From contig NZ_JALIEC010000008.1 in NCBI RefSeq assembly GCF_022867865.1, positions 62,001-126,000 on the forward strand: 64,000 nucleotides of DNA, in the 5' to 3' direction. The stretch is from Phaeobacter sp. J2-8 (GTDB lineage: Bacteria; Pseudomonadota; Alphaproteobacteria; Rhodobacterales; Rhodobacteraceae). How positions within the stretch are numbered: the stretch's first letter is position 1; the number at the start of each line of letters is the position of its first letter. Below the pieces are notes generated by a model. That model had not been told where the DNA came from. It did no database searches and saw only the letters and a list, made by a program, of their open reading frames with translations. Made by a program: the position numbers and the translations under genes. Below are positions 9,756-20,187 of the stretch, one piece after another.

Positions 9756-10703
9756 TCAATCGTAAAGGACGGCCGCGATTTCCGGGTCGTCGATATTGCT
9801 GGCGTCGTAGTAATAGAAACCAGTGTCGATGGTTGCCGGGACGGTTTCGCCCTTGGTCGCCATAAGCGCGGCCTTGACGGTTTCATACCCAATGCCCACC
9901 GGGTTCTGGGTGATCGCGCCCGCCATCAGACCAGAGCGGATCGCATCCTTTTGCGCCGCGCCGCTGTCGTAACCAATGATGGTGATGCCCTCGGCGCCGC
10001 TTTCGCGCACGCCATTGACCACGCCAATCGCCGAACCTTCGTTGGTGCCAAACATGCCTTTGAGATCGGGATTTGCGATCAGAATGGATTTGGCGATTTC
10101 GGTCGATTGAAGCTGATCCCCCGCGCCGTATTGAACGGTCACGATCTCGATGTCGGGATAGGCTTCTTCGATCCGGTTGACGAACCCATCGCGACGGTCG
10201 ATGCCGGTGCGGCTGGTCTGGTCATGGGCGATGACGGCAACCTTGCCCGCGCCGCCGATGAATTCGGCCATTTTGTCCGCCGCAAGTCCGGCCGCCGCAA
10301 TGTTGTCGGTGGTGGCTGTGGCCACCGGAATGTCGCTGTCGACACCGCTGTCAAAGGCAACAATCGGAATGCCGGCATTCTGGGCCTGACGCAACAGCGG
10401 GATTGCCGCCTGGCTGTCGAGCGCGGCAAAGCCGATGGCAGCCGGATTCTTGGCCAACGCGGCGGCCAGCATGTCGATCTGGCGATCAACCTGGGCTTCT
10501 GTATCCGGGCCTTCGAAGGTGACTTCGATGCCGAATTCCTCGGCTGCCTGATCGGCACCGGCCTTTACCGCCTGCCAGAATTGGTGCTGGAACCCTTTGG
10601 AAATCAGCGGGATATAGACCGTGTCCTGGGCCTGGGCCAGGCCCGTGGTCAGCACCAGCGCAGTGGCACTCAGCGTGCCCATCAATGTGCGTCTGTTCAG
10701 CAT
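9756..10703 (-). CDS. Sugar ABC transporter periplasmic binding protein (RbsB-like)
   Basis: 315 residues. A signal peptide is visible ('MLNRRTLMGTLSATALVLTTGLAQAQ'), followed by the two-lobed type I periplasmic fold with 'NAGIPIVAFDSGVD' and 'IIGYDSGAAQKDAI' segments typical of the ribose/galactose class. GGAGG lies 6-7 bases before the ATG at 10703; the frame extends further upstream but without support. Its operon partners make L-fucose the likely ligand, which is an inference from context. It works with the permease and ATPase encoded just upstream. Confidence 0.87.
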   Translation of the reverse strand: MLNRRTLMGTLSATALVLTTGLAQAQDTVYIPLISKGFQHQFWQAVKAGADQAAEEFGIEVTFEGPDTEAQVDRQIDMLAAALAKNPAAIGFAALDSQAAIPLLRQAQNAGIPIVAFDSGVDSDIPVATATTDNIAAAGLAADKMAEFIGGAGKVAVIAHDQTSRTGIDRRDGFVNRIEEAYPDIEIVTVQYGAGDQLQSTEIAKSILIANPDLKGMFGTNEGSAIGVVNGVRESGAEGITIIGYDSGAAQKDAIRSGLMAGAITQNPVGIGYETVKAALMATKGETVPATIDTGFYYYDASNIDDPEIAAVLYD

Positions 10704-10771
10704 GTTGTTTCCTCCAATGAAATGTTGTCGTCTGTGTGATCGCGGGCGTTCATCGCCGTTCTTGTTTTTGA

Positions 10772-11779
10772 TTAAGCGGATTTGTTGCGTCGGACCTGGT
10801 CGGCATAGACCGCCAGAATGATGATCGCGCCGGTCACCACGGTCTGCCATTCCTGTGCCACCGACAGGATGCGCAACCCGTTGGTCAACACCGCCATGAT
10901 CAGCGCGCCGATCAGGGTGCCAAGGATGGTGCCGCGCCCGCCCGCCAGAGATGTGCCACCAATCACCACGGCGGCAATCGCCTCTAGCTCATAGCCAAGC
11001 CCCAGGGCAGGCTGCGCAGAATTCAACCGCGAGGCAATCAACAGGCCGCCAATGCCGACAATCGCGCCGGACAGGCTGTAGATCGCGATTTTCCACCAAT
11101 CTGTGTTGACGCCCGAAAGCCGCACGGATTCCTCGTTGCTGCCAAGCGCAAAGCAATAACGCCCCAGAACCGTCCTGCTCAGGACATAGGCCGCCGCCCC
11201 TGCCACCACGAACAGGATCAGCACGCCGTTGGGAATGGGCAAGCCGGGAAACACCGCGCCAATCAATGACCCGCGCGAGATCAGATCAAACCCCGGTGTG
11301 TCGTTGAAATAGATTGGCCGCGTGCCGGAAATCACCAGGCTCAACCCCTTGAGGATCAGCATCATGCCAAGCGTGGCAATGAAGGGCGGGATTTTCATCT
11401 TGGCCACAAAGGTGCCCGAACAAAATCCACAGAAGGCCCCGGCGCCAATCGCCGTCACAACCCCAAGCGGCAGCGGCATTCCCAATTTGGTCAACACCAC
11501 CCCGGTCATCACCGCGGTAAAGGTCATCAATGTGCCAACCGACAGATCAATGCCGCCGGTGATGATCACCAATGTCGCCGCCACCGCCAACACGCCGTTG
11601 ACCGAAGTCGCCTGCAAAATCGCAATGATATTGGCGGTTTGCATGAAATTGGGTGAGGCCAGGCTGAACCCCAGAAGCAGGATCAGCAGGCTGGCAAAGG
11701 CCAGCAGTTTTTGATGCGCGCCGGATGCGGCAAGTTTGGCAAATGCGCCTTTTGGTGCGTCTGTATCGGTTGCGGTCAT
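10772..11779 (-). CDS. Sugar ABC transporter permease (RbsC-like)
   Basis: 335 residues with about eight to ten hydrophobic helices, including '[22 protein letters not shown]' and the family loop '[18 protein letters not shown]' that contacts the ATPase. It forms the inner-membrane channel of the presumed fucose importer. The ATG at 11779 overlaps the ATPase stop codon by 4 bp, so the two are coupled. Confidence 0.88.
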   Translation of the reverse strand: MTATDTDAPKGAFAKLAASGAHQKLLAFASLLILLLGFSLASPNFMQTANIIAILQATSVNGVLAVAATLVIITGGIDLSVGTLMTFTAVMTGVVLTKLGMPLPLGVVTAIGAGAFCGFCSGTFVAKMKIPPFIATLGMMLILKGLSLVISGTRPIYFNDTPGFDLISRGSLIGAVFPGLPIPNGVLILFVVAGAAAYVLSRTVLGRYCFALGSNEESVRLSGVNTDWWKIAIYSLSGAIVGIGGLLIASRLNSAQPALGLGYELEAIAAVVIGGTSLAGGRGTILGTLIGALIMAVLTNGLRILSVAQEWQTVVTGAIIILAVYADQVRRNKSA

Positions 11780-13302
11780 TGGACAGCCTCCCCTGTTGCG
11801 GATGGGTCTCGCATGGTTTGCGTCGCCAATTTCATGATGCTTTCCTGGGTCGCCTCGGACCGGTCGAGAATGCCGGTCAGCGTGCCTTCGCACATGACAG
11901 CAATCCGGTGGCTGAGGCGCAGAACCTCAGGTAGCTCGGATGAAATCACGATGATGGCGCGGCCCTGCGCCGCCAGATCCAGCAAAAGTTTGTAGATCTC
12001 CGCCTTGGCGCCGACATCAATGCCACGCGTCGGTTCGTCAAAGATCAACACATCGCAATCGCGCAGCAGCCATTTGGCAATCACCACCTTTTGCTGATTG
12101 CCCCCTGACAACAGCCGCACTTCCTGACGATCGGACGGCGTGCGAATGCCCAATTGGGCGATGTAATCATTGGCGGTCGTGCGCATCGCCGCTTCGTCCA
12201 GCACCCCAACACGCGAGGTAAAGCGATCCAGACTGGCCATGGCCACATTGGCGCGCACATCCATGCCGGTCGCCAGACCAAAATGTTTCCGGTCCTCGGA
12301 CAGATAGCCAATGCCGGCGGCAACAGCGTCTGCCGGGCTTTTGATATCAACCCGATGGCCGTGCACCTTGATCGTGCCCGCGACCCGGGGATCAGCGCCA
12401 AAGATGACCCGCGCCACTTCCGTGCGGCCCGCGCCCATCAACCCGGCGAACCCCAGGATCTCGCCTTTGTGGACCTTGAACGACACATCCTTGACCACCC
12501 GGCCACGGGTCAGGCCGGTGACCTCCAGCGCGATGTCGTTTTGATCGACCTGCGGAAGGTCAAGCGCGCCATCGCCCAGCTCACGCCCCACCATCATCGA
12601 AATGATTTCGGAAATCGGGGTTGTGGCGGCCTCGACCGTGCCAACCGTTTCGCCGTCGCGCATCACCGTCACCCGGTCGGCAATCTGCTTCAGCTCGTCC
12701 ATCTTGTGGCTGATATAGATGATGCCCACGCCTTCGCTGCGCAGCTTGCGGATGATGGTGAACAGATCGGCAATCTCGGCATCGTTCAACGCGGCGGTCG
12801 GTTCGTCCATCACCAGAATATGAGAGCGATAGCTCAGCGCCTTGGCGATCTCGACCATTTGCTGCATTGCAACGGTCATCTGATGGATCGGCGTGCGCGG
12901 ATCGAGCGCGAGGTTCATTTGCGAAAAGATTTCAGCGGCTTGTGCGTTCAACGCCGCCTCGTCCAGCCGCCCGAACCGCAAACGCGGCTCGCGACCGATA
13001 AAGATGTTTTGCGCTGCAGTCAGGTCGTTCATCAGGCTCAGTTCCTGATGAATGATCCCGACGCCGGCGTCCTGTGCCGCCCGTGGCCCATCGAATTCCA
13101 CCAGCTTGCCGTCAACCTCGACCGTGCCGCCGTTGCGGGAATAGACCCCGGACAGAATTTTCATCAGCGTTGATTTGCCGGCGCCGTTTTCGCCCATCAA
13201 CGCATGCACCTCGCCCGCGCGCAGATCGAAACGCACGTTTTTCAAGGCATGCACGCCGGGAAAGCGTTTTTCGATGCCTTCCATGGCTACAAGAGTTTTC
13301 AT
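11776..13302 (-). CDS. Sugar ABC transporter ATP-binding protein, duplicated (RbsA-like)
   Basis: 508 residues with two ATPase domains, as in RbsA/MglA. The first has Walker A 'GENGAGKS' at residues 37-44 and Walker B '[10 protein letters not shown]'. The second has a degenerate Walker A region ('[17 protein letters not shown]'), the signature '[10 protein letters not shown]' and '[17 protein letters not shown]'. The degenerate second P-loop is normal for this family. It powers the carbohydrate importer encoded with it. Confidence 0.92.
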   Translation of the reverse strand: MKTLVAMEGIEKRFPGVHALKNVRFDLRAGEVHALMGENGAGKSTLMKILSGVYSRNGGTVEVDGKLVEFDGPRAAQDAGVGIIHQELSLMNDLTAAQNIFIGREPRLRFGRLDEAALNAQAAEIFSQMNLALDPRTPIHQMTVAMQQMVEIAKALSYRSHILVMDEPTAALNDAEIADLFTIIRKLRSEGVGIIYISHKMDELKQIADRVTVMRDGETVGTVEAATTPISEIISMMVGRELGDGALDLPQVDQNDIALEVTGLTRGRVVKDVSFKVHKGEILGFAGLMGAGRTEVARVIFGADPRVAGTIKVHGHRVDIKSPADAVAAGIGYLSEDRKHFGLATGMDVRANVAMASLDRFTSRVGVLDEAAMRTTANDYIAQLGIRTPSDRQEVRLLSGGNQQKVVIAKWLLRDCDVLIFDEPTRGIDVGAKAEIYKLLLDLAAQGRAIIVISSELPEVLRLSHRIAVMCEGTLTGILDRSEATQESIMKLATQTMRDPSATGEAVQ

Positions 13303-13329
13303 TTTGCGTATCCCCTCCCCGGTGCGCGA

Positions 13330-14073
13330 TCAGATCGTGACACCACCGTCGACAAGAAAGGCCTGCCCGGTGACAAACTTGCTGGCATCCGACAGCAGAT
13401 AGGTGATCATCGGTGTCAGATCGTCGACAGTCGCCAAGCGGCCCATTGGCTGGCGGGCGATGAAATCTTTTTCCGCCTGCACCGGGTCTGCGGCACTGTC
13501 GATACGTCCCCGCAGCGACGGCGTGTCGACCGTACCGGGGCAAAGCGCATTACAGCGAATGCCCTGGGTGACGAAATCCGCGGCGATGGATTTGGTCAAA
13601 CCGATCACAGCGGCCTTGGTCGCGCCGTAGGTGGCGCGATTGGGGAAGCCTTTGATCGACGATGCCATCGACGCCATGTTGAGGATAGATGTCGATCCGG
13701 TGACCTTCGCCCGCTCAATCAGACCCGGCAAAAACGCGCGGCTCATCCGCAGCGCCGATGTCACATTCACATCCAGACACAGCGCCCAGTCTTCGTCGGT
13801 CACATCCAGAATGGTCCCGTTCTGCACAATCCCGGCGCAATTGAACAAGCCGTCAATCGGGCCGACCCGCCCTGCCAGCTCCGCGATCGCCTGACCGTCA
13901 CAGACATCCAGAACCTGGGTTTCGATTTCGGGATGGTGCTGGGCCAGATCGCGCAGGGCATCGGCATTGATGTCAGTGGCAATCACCTTGGCGCCAAGGG
14001 CCGAACAGGCAATCGCGCTGGCGCGCCCCATGCCCTGACCGGCGGCTGTCAGCAGAATGGTTTTGTCTTTCAT
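13330..14073 (-). CDS. 2-keto-3-deoxy-L-fuconate dehydrogenase (SDR family)
   Basis: 247 residues. Short-chain dehydrogenase with 'TAAGQGMGRA' cofactor loop, 'NCAG', Ser in 'NMASMASS' and 'YGATKAA'. The N-terminal 'KTILLTAAGQG' and 'VIATDIN' are shared with the BDH2/DHRS6-like group that contains 2-keto-3-deoxy-L-fuconate dehydrogenase. Predicted to oxidise that compound to 2,4-diketo-3-deoxy-L-fuconate with NAD+. First gene of the operon; GGGAGGA precedes ATG 14073 by 6 bases. Confidence 0.82.
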   Translation of the reverse strand: MKDKTILLTAAGQGMGRASAIACSALGAKVIATDINADALRDLAQHHPEIETQVLDVCDGQAIAELAGRVGPIDGLFNCAGIVQNGTILDVTDEDWALCLDVNVTSALRMSRAFLPGLIERAKVTGSTSILNMASMASSIKGFPNRATYGATKAAVIGLTKSIAADFVTQGIRCNALCPGTVDTPSLRGRIDSAADPVQAEKDFIARQPMGRLATVDDLTPMITYLLSDASKFVTGQAFLVDGGVTI

Positions 14074-14102
14074 CGTGGTTCCTCCCAAATCCTCGCATTC
14101 AT

Positions 14103-14131
14103 ATCTAAACCAGCTATTCATATTTGGTCAA
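14103..14131 (-). promoter_or_regulatory. Candidate sigma-70 promoter of the fucose operon
   Basis: On the minus strand TTGACC (14131-14126) and TTAGAT (14108-14103) are separated by 17 bp and lie 30 bp upstream of the first gene. Two ATTCATAT repeats (14097-14104 and 14116-14123, 19 bp apart) overlap it and could be a regulator site. Confidence 0.45.
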
Positions 14132-14205
14132 ACACAAATTGCGGCGCGTTGACTTTTGACCGGGATTGGCCCAATTCATTCGAAATCCAGGAAGATGAGG
14201 GCGCG

Positions 14206-14976
14206 GTGGCCGAAGACGCAAAAGACCAGAGATACAGGGCCCCTGCCCTTGATAAGGGTTTGGACATTCTTGAACTTCTGGCGTTGGAGCCGGGGGGAAT
14301 GACGCGATCCGAGATCGTCAAGGCAATGGGCAAGAGCCCAAGCGAGATCTACCGCATGGTGGAACGGCTGGTGGCGCGGAACTATGTCACCCGCTCATTC
14401 GAAGGCGACCGATATGCGTTGAGCATCAAGCTGTTTCAGCTGGGGTCGGCCTATCCTCCGCTGCGGCGGATGGTGACGCATGTCCAACCATTGATGGATA
14501 ATTTCTCTGCCCAATGCCTGCAATCGGTCCATTTGGCGGTGCCGGAAATGGGTCAGGCGCATGTGGTCGCTCAGGCCTCCAGCCGCTCGCCTTGGGAATT
14601 TCGGCTGCGGGTCGGGGCCGTTCTGGATCTTTTGACCACCAGTTCCGGTCTGACGTTGCTGGCGTTTCAGAACGCAGACGAAATGGCGCAGATGCTGACC
14701 ACGGCCGAGGGTGACACCCCCGAAGTGACGCCACAAGTCGCCAAGGAGCTGGCAGAAATCCGCAACACCGGCTACCGCATCGGGCCCAGCCAACAGCTTG
14801 TCGGGGTGACCGATATTTCCGTGCCGATCCGCACGGCAAACCAGCGGGTCATCGCGGTTTTGACCTGTCCGTTCCTGCCACACGCCGAAGCGGGCGGCCG
14901 GGACAACATGGCGCAGAACCTTGAAACTGCGCGGGATCTTCTGGTCGAGGCGGCAGAACGCGCCTCGACCACCTAG
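14206..14976 (+). CDS. IclR family regulator of the fucose operon
   Basis: 256 residues. N-terminal winged helix 'LDILELLALEPGGMTRSEIVKAMGKSPSEIYRMVERLVARNYV' is followed by an IclR effector domain containing 'VGVTDISVPIRTANQRVIAVLTCPFL'. A GTG start at 14206 is chosen because GAGG lies 5 bases upstream; the frame is open far upstream only as an antisense shadow of the dehydrogenase gene. It diverges from the fucose operon across 132 bp, so it is the obvious local regulator. The effector is presumably a pathway intermediate. Confidence 0.87.
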   Translation: MAEDAKDQRYRAPALDKGLDILELLALEPGGMTRSEIVKAMGKSPSEIYRMVERLVARNYVTRSFEGDRYALSIKLFQLGSAYPPLRRMVTHVQPLMDNFSAQCLQSVHLAVPEMGQAHVVAQASSRSPWEFRLRVGAVLDLLTTSSGLTLLAFQNADEMAQMLTTAEGDTPEVTPQVAKELAEIRNTGYRIGPSQQLVGVTDISVPIRTANQRVIAVLTCPFLPHAEAGGRDNMAQNLETARDLLVEAAERASTT

Positions 14977-14993
14977 GGCCATCAGACGGGAAT

Positions 14994-16376
14994 TTAGCCC
15001 AGAATGTCGTCAATGGCCGCTTTGGTCACCGCAACCACCTGATCCGCCTCGTCGCGGCCCAGACAGAAGGGCGGCGCAAAGCCGATGATGTCACCCTGCG
15101 GCATGGCGCGGGCAATCACGCCTTTGTCCAGCATTTTGGCCACGATCTGCGGTGCAATCTTCTGCGACGCATCAAAGAACTGGTGATCGTCGCGGTCCTT
15201 GACCAGCTCCACCGCGCAGAGCATGCCCTCGCCGCGAATATCGCCGATGTTTTTATGGTCGCCCAAGGCCGCGGCCATGCTGGCATTCAGATATGCGCCC
15301 ACTTCGCCCGCGTTTGACACCAGATCAAGACTGTCGAGCAATTTCAGGTTCGCCACACCGGCGGCGGCCCCGATGGGATGCGCGGAATAGGTCCAGCCGT
15401 GGCCGATCGGGCCGAATTCATCCGTGCCACGTTCCAGCACTTCCCACATCCGATCAGACACAATCGAACCGGACAGCGGCGCATAGGCCGATGTCAGACC
15501 CTTGGCGATGGTGATCAGATCGGGTTTCAACCCATAATGATCAGATCCCATCATCGTGCCCAGACGGCCAAACCCGGTCACAACCTCATCGGCGATCAGC
15601 AGGATATCGTGCTTTTTCAGAACCTTCTGGATCGCCTCCCAATAGCCGGCGGGGGGCGGCACGATACCGCCGGTGCCCAGAACCGGTTCGCCGATGAATG
15701 CGGCGATGGTGTCGGGGCCTTCGGCCTCGATCAGCGCCTCCAGCTTTGCGGCGCAATCGGCAGAGAACGCAGCCTCGGACATCGACCGGTCTTCGCGGCG
15801 GAAATAATACGGCGCTTCGGTATGGATCACCTGGCTCAGCGGCAGATCGAATTTCTTGTGAAACAGCTCCAGCCCGGTCAGCGATCCGGTCATCAACCCG
15901 GACCCATGATAGCCGCGCCAGCGCGAGATGATCTTTTTCTTTTGCGGCAGGCCCAACACGTTGTTGTAATACCAGACCAGTTTGATGTTGGTCTCATTCG
16001 CGTCAGAGCCGGACATGCCGTAATAAACGTGGTTCATGCCCTCCGGCGCGCGGTCCGCCACCATTTTGGACAGGGTGATCGACGCCTCGGTGCCATGCCC
16101 GACATAGGAATGGTAATAGGCCAGCTCCTTGGCCTGATCGGCAATCGCCTCGGCAATCTCGGGGCGGCCATATCCGACGTTGACGCAATACAACCCGGCA
16201 AAAGCATCCAGAGATTTGCGACCCTCGCGGTCGGTGATATGCACCCCGCTGGCGGTTTGGATGATGCGGTTTCCCATTTCCTGGCGGGCAAATTGGCCCA
16301 GGTGCGTGGACGGATGGAAAAAGTGATCGTGATCCCATTGCGTCAATTGATCATTGGTCAGTTGTTTGTTCATCAC
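14994..16376 (-). CDS. doeD: Class III aminotransferase, probably of ectoine degradation (DoeD-like)
   Basis: 460 residues. PLP-dependent class III fold with 'YGMSGSDANETNIKLVWYYNN', 'LLIADEVVTGFGRLG' and the PLP lysine in 'TIAKGLTSAYAPLSG'. Such omega-transaminases are annotated loosely. Its position divergent from doeA and doeB supports the role of DoeD, which transfers the amino group of L-2,4-diaminobutyrate to give aspartate semialdehyde. A polyamine or beta-alanine transaminase role is the main alternative. The 179-bp gap to doeA is the shared control region. Confidence 0.72.
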   Translation of the reverse strand: MMNKQLTNDQLTQWDHDHFFHPSTHLGQFARQEMGNRIIQTASGVHITDREGRKSLDAFAGLYCVNVGYGRPEIAEAIADQAKELAYYHSYVGHGTEASITLSKMVADRAPEGMNHVYYGMSGSDANETNIKLVWYYNNVLGLPQKKKIISRWRGYHGSGLMTGSLTGLELFHKKFDLPLSQVIHTEAPYYFRREDRSMSEAAFSADCAAKLEALIEAEGPDTIAAFIGEPVLGTGGIVPPPAGYWEAIQKVLKKHDILLIADEVVTGFGRLGTMMGSDHYGLKPDLITIAKGLTSAYAPLSGSIVSDRMWEVLERGTDEFGPIGHGWTYSAHPIGAAAGVANLKLLDSLDLVSNAGEVGAYLNASMAAALGDHKNIGDIRGEGMLCAVELVKDRDDHQFFDASQKIAPQIVAKMLDKGVIARAMPQGDIIGFAPPFCLGRDEADQVVAVTKAAIDDILG

Positions 16377-16555
16377 GTTCTCCTAGCGTTGCGCGCGGCT
16401 TGGGGCCAAGCGGGATCTATATATTTGATTTTGCTTGCGGTCTCCAGTGCTGGGCGGGATTGTTTCGCGCAGCGAACGGGTTTGGCATGCGGGCACTGGC
16501 CTTCTGGTCGACACCGATGCAACATGCAGCCCTGCGGCTATCAGGGGGTCATCAC

Positions 16556-17739
16556 ATGACGACGTTTGAAAAGAATTTCACCACCGAAGAATACCGGCGC
16601 CGCATCACCAAGACCCGGCACGCAATGTCCGCCGCCGGGATCGAGGTTCTGGTGATCTGCGATCCGTCGAACATGTCCTGGCTGACCGGATATGACGGGT
16701 GGTCGTTTTATGTCTATCAGGCCGCGATCCTGACGCTGGACGGCGATCCGGTCTGGTGGGGGCGGGCCATGGATGCCCAGGGCGCACAGCGCACGGTCTT
16801 CATGGAACAAGACGACCATATTCGCGGCTATGACGACACCTTTGTCCAGAACCCCGACAAACATCCGATGCAGGAGCTTGGCAAACTGCTGGCCGAACTG
16901 GGCCAAGACAGCGCGCATATCGGGGTCGAAATGGACAATTACTATTACTCCGCCCGCGCCCATGACCGCCTGACCACGGCGCTGCCAAATGCGACGTTCA
17001 AGGACGCCACCGGGCTGGTGAACTGGCAACGGGCGGTGAAATCGGAACGCGAGATCGAATATATGCGCCGCGCCGCGCGTATTGTCGAAGAAATGCACGC
17101 CCGCATTTACGAATTGGCCGAACCCGGCATGCGCAAGAATGACCTGATCGCCGAAATCTATGCCACCGGGATTCGCGGCGCAGATGGATTTTGGGGGGAT
17201 TACCCGGCGATTGTGCCGATGGCCCCATCGGGGCTGGACGCGACCGCGCCACATCTGACATGGGATGACCGGCCAATGGCATTGGGGGAATGACGTTTTT
17301 CGAAATCGCCGGCGCGCACCGGCGGTATCAATGCCCACAATCGCGCACGCTGTTCCTTGGGGAGGTGCCGCAGAAGTTTCGCGATGCCGAGGCCGCCGTA
17401 CTTGAGGCGACAGAAGCCGGATTGGCACAGGCGAAGCCCGGAAATCAGGCGCAGGATATTGCCAATGCATTCAACGCCACGCTGAACAAAGCCGGGTTCG
17501 AAAAGGACAGCCGCTGTGGCTATGCAATTGGCATCAGCTATCCGCCCGATTGGGGCGAGCGCACGATTTCGTTTCGCCGGGGGGATACAACCGTGCTGGA
17601 ACCCGGCATGACCTTTCATTTCATGCCGGCGCTGTGGCTGGACGATGGCGGTCTTGAAATCACGGAACCGATCCTGATCACCGAAGACGGCTTTGAATGC
17701 CTGTGCTCCACTGCCCGCGAACTCTGGGTGAAAGAATGA
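16556..17739 (+). pseudogene. doeA: Ectoine hydrolase, frameshifted by one base
   Basis: The first frame (16556-17293) encodes residues 1 to about 245 of an M24-peptidase-fold ectoine hydrolase ('NMSWLTGYDGWSFYVYQA'). It stops at TGA right after a run of five G at 17284-17288. The next frame resumes at once with 'MTFFEIAGAHRRYQCPQSRT', the conserved continuation. One additional G restores a ~394-residue protein. The enzyme opens ectoine to N-alpha-acetyl-L-2,4-diaminobutyrate. The stop overlaps the doeB start (ATGA). Sequencing error at the G run is the likeliest cause. Confidence 0.85.
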
Positions 17740-18723
17740 CCGAAAACCCGATTTCACCCACCATTCCGCTGGACGCCGACGGCGTGCACCATGGATTTCT
17801 GAAATTGCCGCACAGCCGCGATGACAGCGCATGGGGGTCGGTGATGATCCCGATCACGGTGATTGCCAATGCCGATGGGCCCACGGCGCTTTTGACCGGG
17901 GCCAATCATGGCGACGAATACGAAGGCCCCATTGCGCTACAGGATCTGGCCATGTCGCTGAAGCCGGACGACATCCGCGGGCGGGTGATCATCCTGCCGA
18001 TGATGAACACGCCCGCCTTTGCCGCGGGGCGGCGCTGTTCGCCGGTGGATGGGCTGAACATGAACCGCAGCTTTCCGGGCAGGCCGATGGCACGGTGACG
18101 CAAAAGATCTGCCACTACATTGTCACCGAACTGGTGCCGCAATCCGATATTGTGCTGGACTTCCATTCCGGGGGCCGGACGTTGGATTTCCTGCCGTTTG
18201 CTGCCGCGCATATTCTGGACGCCAAGACCCAGGAATCCGCCTGTATGGCCGCAATGCAGGCCTTCAACGCGCCGTATTCGGTGCGGATGCTGGAAATCGA
18301 CAATGTGGGCATGTTCGACACCGAGGTCGAGGCGCAGGGCAAGGTGTTTGTCACCACCGAACTGGGCGGGGCGGCACGGCCACGGCGCGCAGTGTCGCCA
18401 TTGCCCGCAAGGGTATTCGCAACCTGTTGATCCATGCCAATATTCTATCGGGTGACATCGAAATTGACGAAACGGTTCAATTGGACATGCCCGATGAAAC
18501 CTGTTTCGTCTTTGCCGAAAGGGCCGGTTTGATCGAATATCTGGTCGATCTGGGGGATGCGGTCACGCAGGGGCAAACCATTGCCCGTATTTGGCCCAGC
18601 GACCGCACCGGCGAAGCGCCCGCATCCTGCAAAGCGGCCCGCAACGGCATCTTCACCGCCCGCCATATTCCGGGTCTGGTCAAGGTCGGCGATTTCGTCG
18701 GCCTGGTGGCCGTTCCGGTTTAA
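17736..18723 (+). pseudogene. doeB: N-alpha-acetyl-L-2,4-diaminobutyrate deacetylase, two frameshifts
   Basis: Three frames are needed to read the gene: 17736 to about 18078, then to about 18371, then to 18723. The zinc-binding motif 'TGANHGDEYEG' is in the first, 'LDFHSGGRTLDFLPF' in the second, and 'LDMPDETCFVFAERAGLIEY' in the third. Each break is a missing base, one after CCGGG near 18080 and one in the G run 18368-18371. Repair gives a ~329-residue succinylglutamate-desuccinylase/aspartoacylase-type enzyme, which releases acetate from the DoeA product. Confidence 0.83.
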
Positions 18724-18728
18724 AACCA

Positions 18729-18754
18729 TGGGCGCGCCGCCGGGGGCGCGCCCA
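18729..18754. terminator. Bidirectional hairpin between doeB and ask
   Basis: Perfect 10-bp arms TGGGCGCGCC (18729-18738) and GGCGCGCCCA (18745-18754) with a 6-nt loop, located 5 bp after the doeB stop and 7 bp before the convergent ask stop. Confidence 0.65.
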
Positions 18755-18761
18755 AATTCCA

Positions 18762-20186
18762 TCACGCTGCGCGCGACAGCTCTGGTTTGCGTTCTTCGAT
18801 CATCTCGCCATGCAGCGCCTTGATCGCCGGTTTCAGCGCATCACGGTCAACCACGAATTGCACATCGACATTGCGCGGCCCCTGACAAGCGCCAATCACA
18901 TCCAGACCCTGATCGGACAGGGCACGCAACCCGCGCGCCAATACCGAAAGCCCGGACAGATCGCGACCAATCACAGACACCATGCCCAAAGTGCGGGTGG
19001 TGATCACCGCGCTTGGATATGCACGGGCCAAATCGTCCTCGACCCGGCGCATCGTCTTGAGCGAGGTATCAAGGTAATGGGTGATTGTGTTGGCGTTCGA
19101 CACCTTGGACACGATCCAGACCTTGTGACGTTTCAGCACCTCAAGGATCGTGGCATCATAACCTTTGACCCCCACCATGTCCTGTTCGAAGACTTCCAGC
19201 GTAACCACATTCTGGCCGGTCACAATCTCGGCGGCTGGGGTATCGGCGGGGCGATCGTCGATCAGCGTGCCGGGATCACCGGGATCAAAGGCATTGGTCA
19301 CCCGCAACGGCACATCCGCCTGACGCAGCATTTTCGCGGCCTTGGGGTGGATCGCCTCCATCCCCATGTTGGACAGCTGATCCGCCACATCGAAATTGGT
19401 ACGGCCCAGTTTTCTGACCGCATCTTCACCCACCAGCTTTGGATCACAGGACGACAGATGGAATTCCTTGTGAATGATCGCTTCGCGCGCGCCGGTCAGC
19501 GCGGCCAGACGCGAAAATGTCACTTCGGAATATCCCCGGTCATATTCCCCCATCAGCCCCTCGGCGCATTGGGCATAACCGGTGATGATCGGCATTTCCG
19601 TGGCCGGATCAACGCCATCCAGCGCCTGAGTAATCCGTTCGTCCAGAGTGACATTACCTTCGTCACGCCAGCCGGAAAGATCGACAAAACGCGCATTCAC
19701 CCCGGCGCGGCACAGCATCAATGTGGTGACAAAGGCGGAATGCGCCTCGCCCAGACCGGACAGCAATTCGCGCGTTTGCGACATGTGTTCATTCAGCCGG
19801 AAGTGGCCATAGGTACACAGCCGCTGCAAATCGACCAGACAATTGCGCGCGCCGTGCAGGCGTTCCTCGACAAAGGAATCTGCCTGTTGAATATCTGCCT
19901 GATGCTCCAGAACCTCAGCATGGGCGGCCTTCATCGCGATGGCAACACCGTCCAGCTTGTCATGCCAGCCATGATTGGTGTCATCATTGGAAAACAGGGC
20001 AAAAACCCCCGGCTCACCCGACTTTTTATGTTCGAGCAACAGGTTGGTGATGCCGCCAAAAGCCGACACCACAAAGAAGCGACCATAAAGATCCGCGCCG
20101 GTATTTTCGCCGATAAACAGCGTTTCGCGCAGCTCTTTGAGGCGGGACATGGATGTCCCACCGATTTTTTCCACAGTATGGCTCAT
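18762..20186 (-). CDS. ask: Ectoine-type aspartate kinase
   Basis: 474 residues. It phosphorylates aspartate to feed aspartate semialdehyde into ectoine synthesis. The N-terminus 'HTVEKIGGTSMSRLKELRETL' and 'VVSAFGGITNLLLEHKKSGEPG' belong to the Ask_Ect lineage, which escapes normal amino-acid feedback. Two ACT-type regulatory segments follow at the C-terminus ('VSVIGRDLSGLSVLARGLRAL'). ATG 20186 is preferred because GAGG lies 9 bases upstream; ATG 20195 is an alternative. It is the last gene of the ectABC-ask operon, 1 bp after ectC. Confidence 0.9.
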   Translation of the reverse strand: MSHTVEKIGGTSMSRLKELRETLFIGENTGADLYGRFFVVSAFGGITNLLLEHKKSGEPGVFALFSNDDTNHGWHDKLDGVAIAMKAAHAEVLEHQADIQQADSFVEERLHGARNCLVDLQRLCTYGHFRLNEHMSQTRELLSGLGEAHSAFVTTLMLCRAGVNARFVDLSGWRDEGNVTLDERITQALDGVDPATEMPIITGYAQCAEGLMGEYDRGYSEVTFSRLAALTGAREAIIHKEFHLSSCDPKLVGEDAVRKLGRTNFDVADQLSNMGMEAIHPKAAKMLRQADVPLRVTNAFDPGDPGTLIDDRPADTPAAEIVTGQNVVTLEVFEQDMVGVKGYDATILEVLKRHKVWIVSKVSNANTITHYLDTSLKTMRRVEDDLARAYPSAVITTRTLGMVSVIGRDLSGLSVLARGLRALSDQGLDVIGACQGPRNVDVQFVVDRDALKPAIKALHGEMIEERKPELSRAA

Positions 20187-20187
20187 C

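Noticed and set aside
13204-14205. Very long N-terminal extension of the IclR gene
   Set aside because: The upstream part is antisense to the dehydrogenase gene; a GTG with a good ribosome site at 14206 explains the start.
15378-16559. 393-codon plus-strand frame opposite the aminotransferase
   Set aside because: Antisense shadow of a well-conserved PLP enzyme; composition typical of reverse-frame reading in GC-rich DNA.
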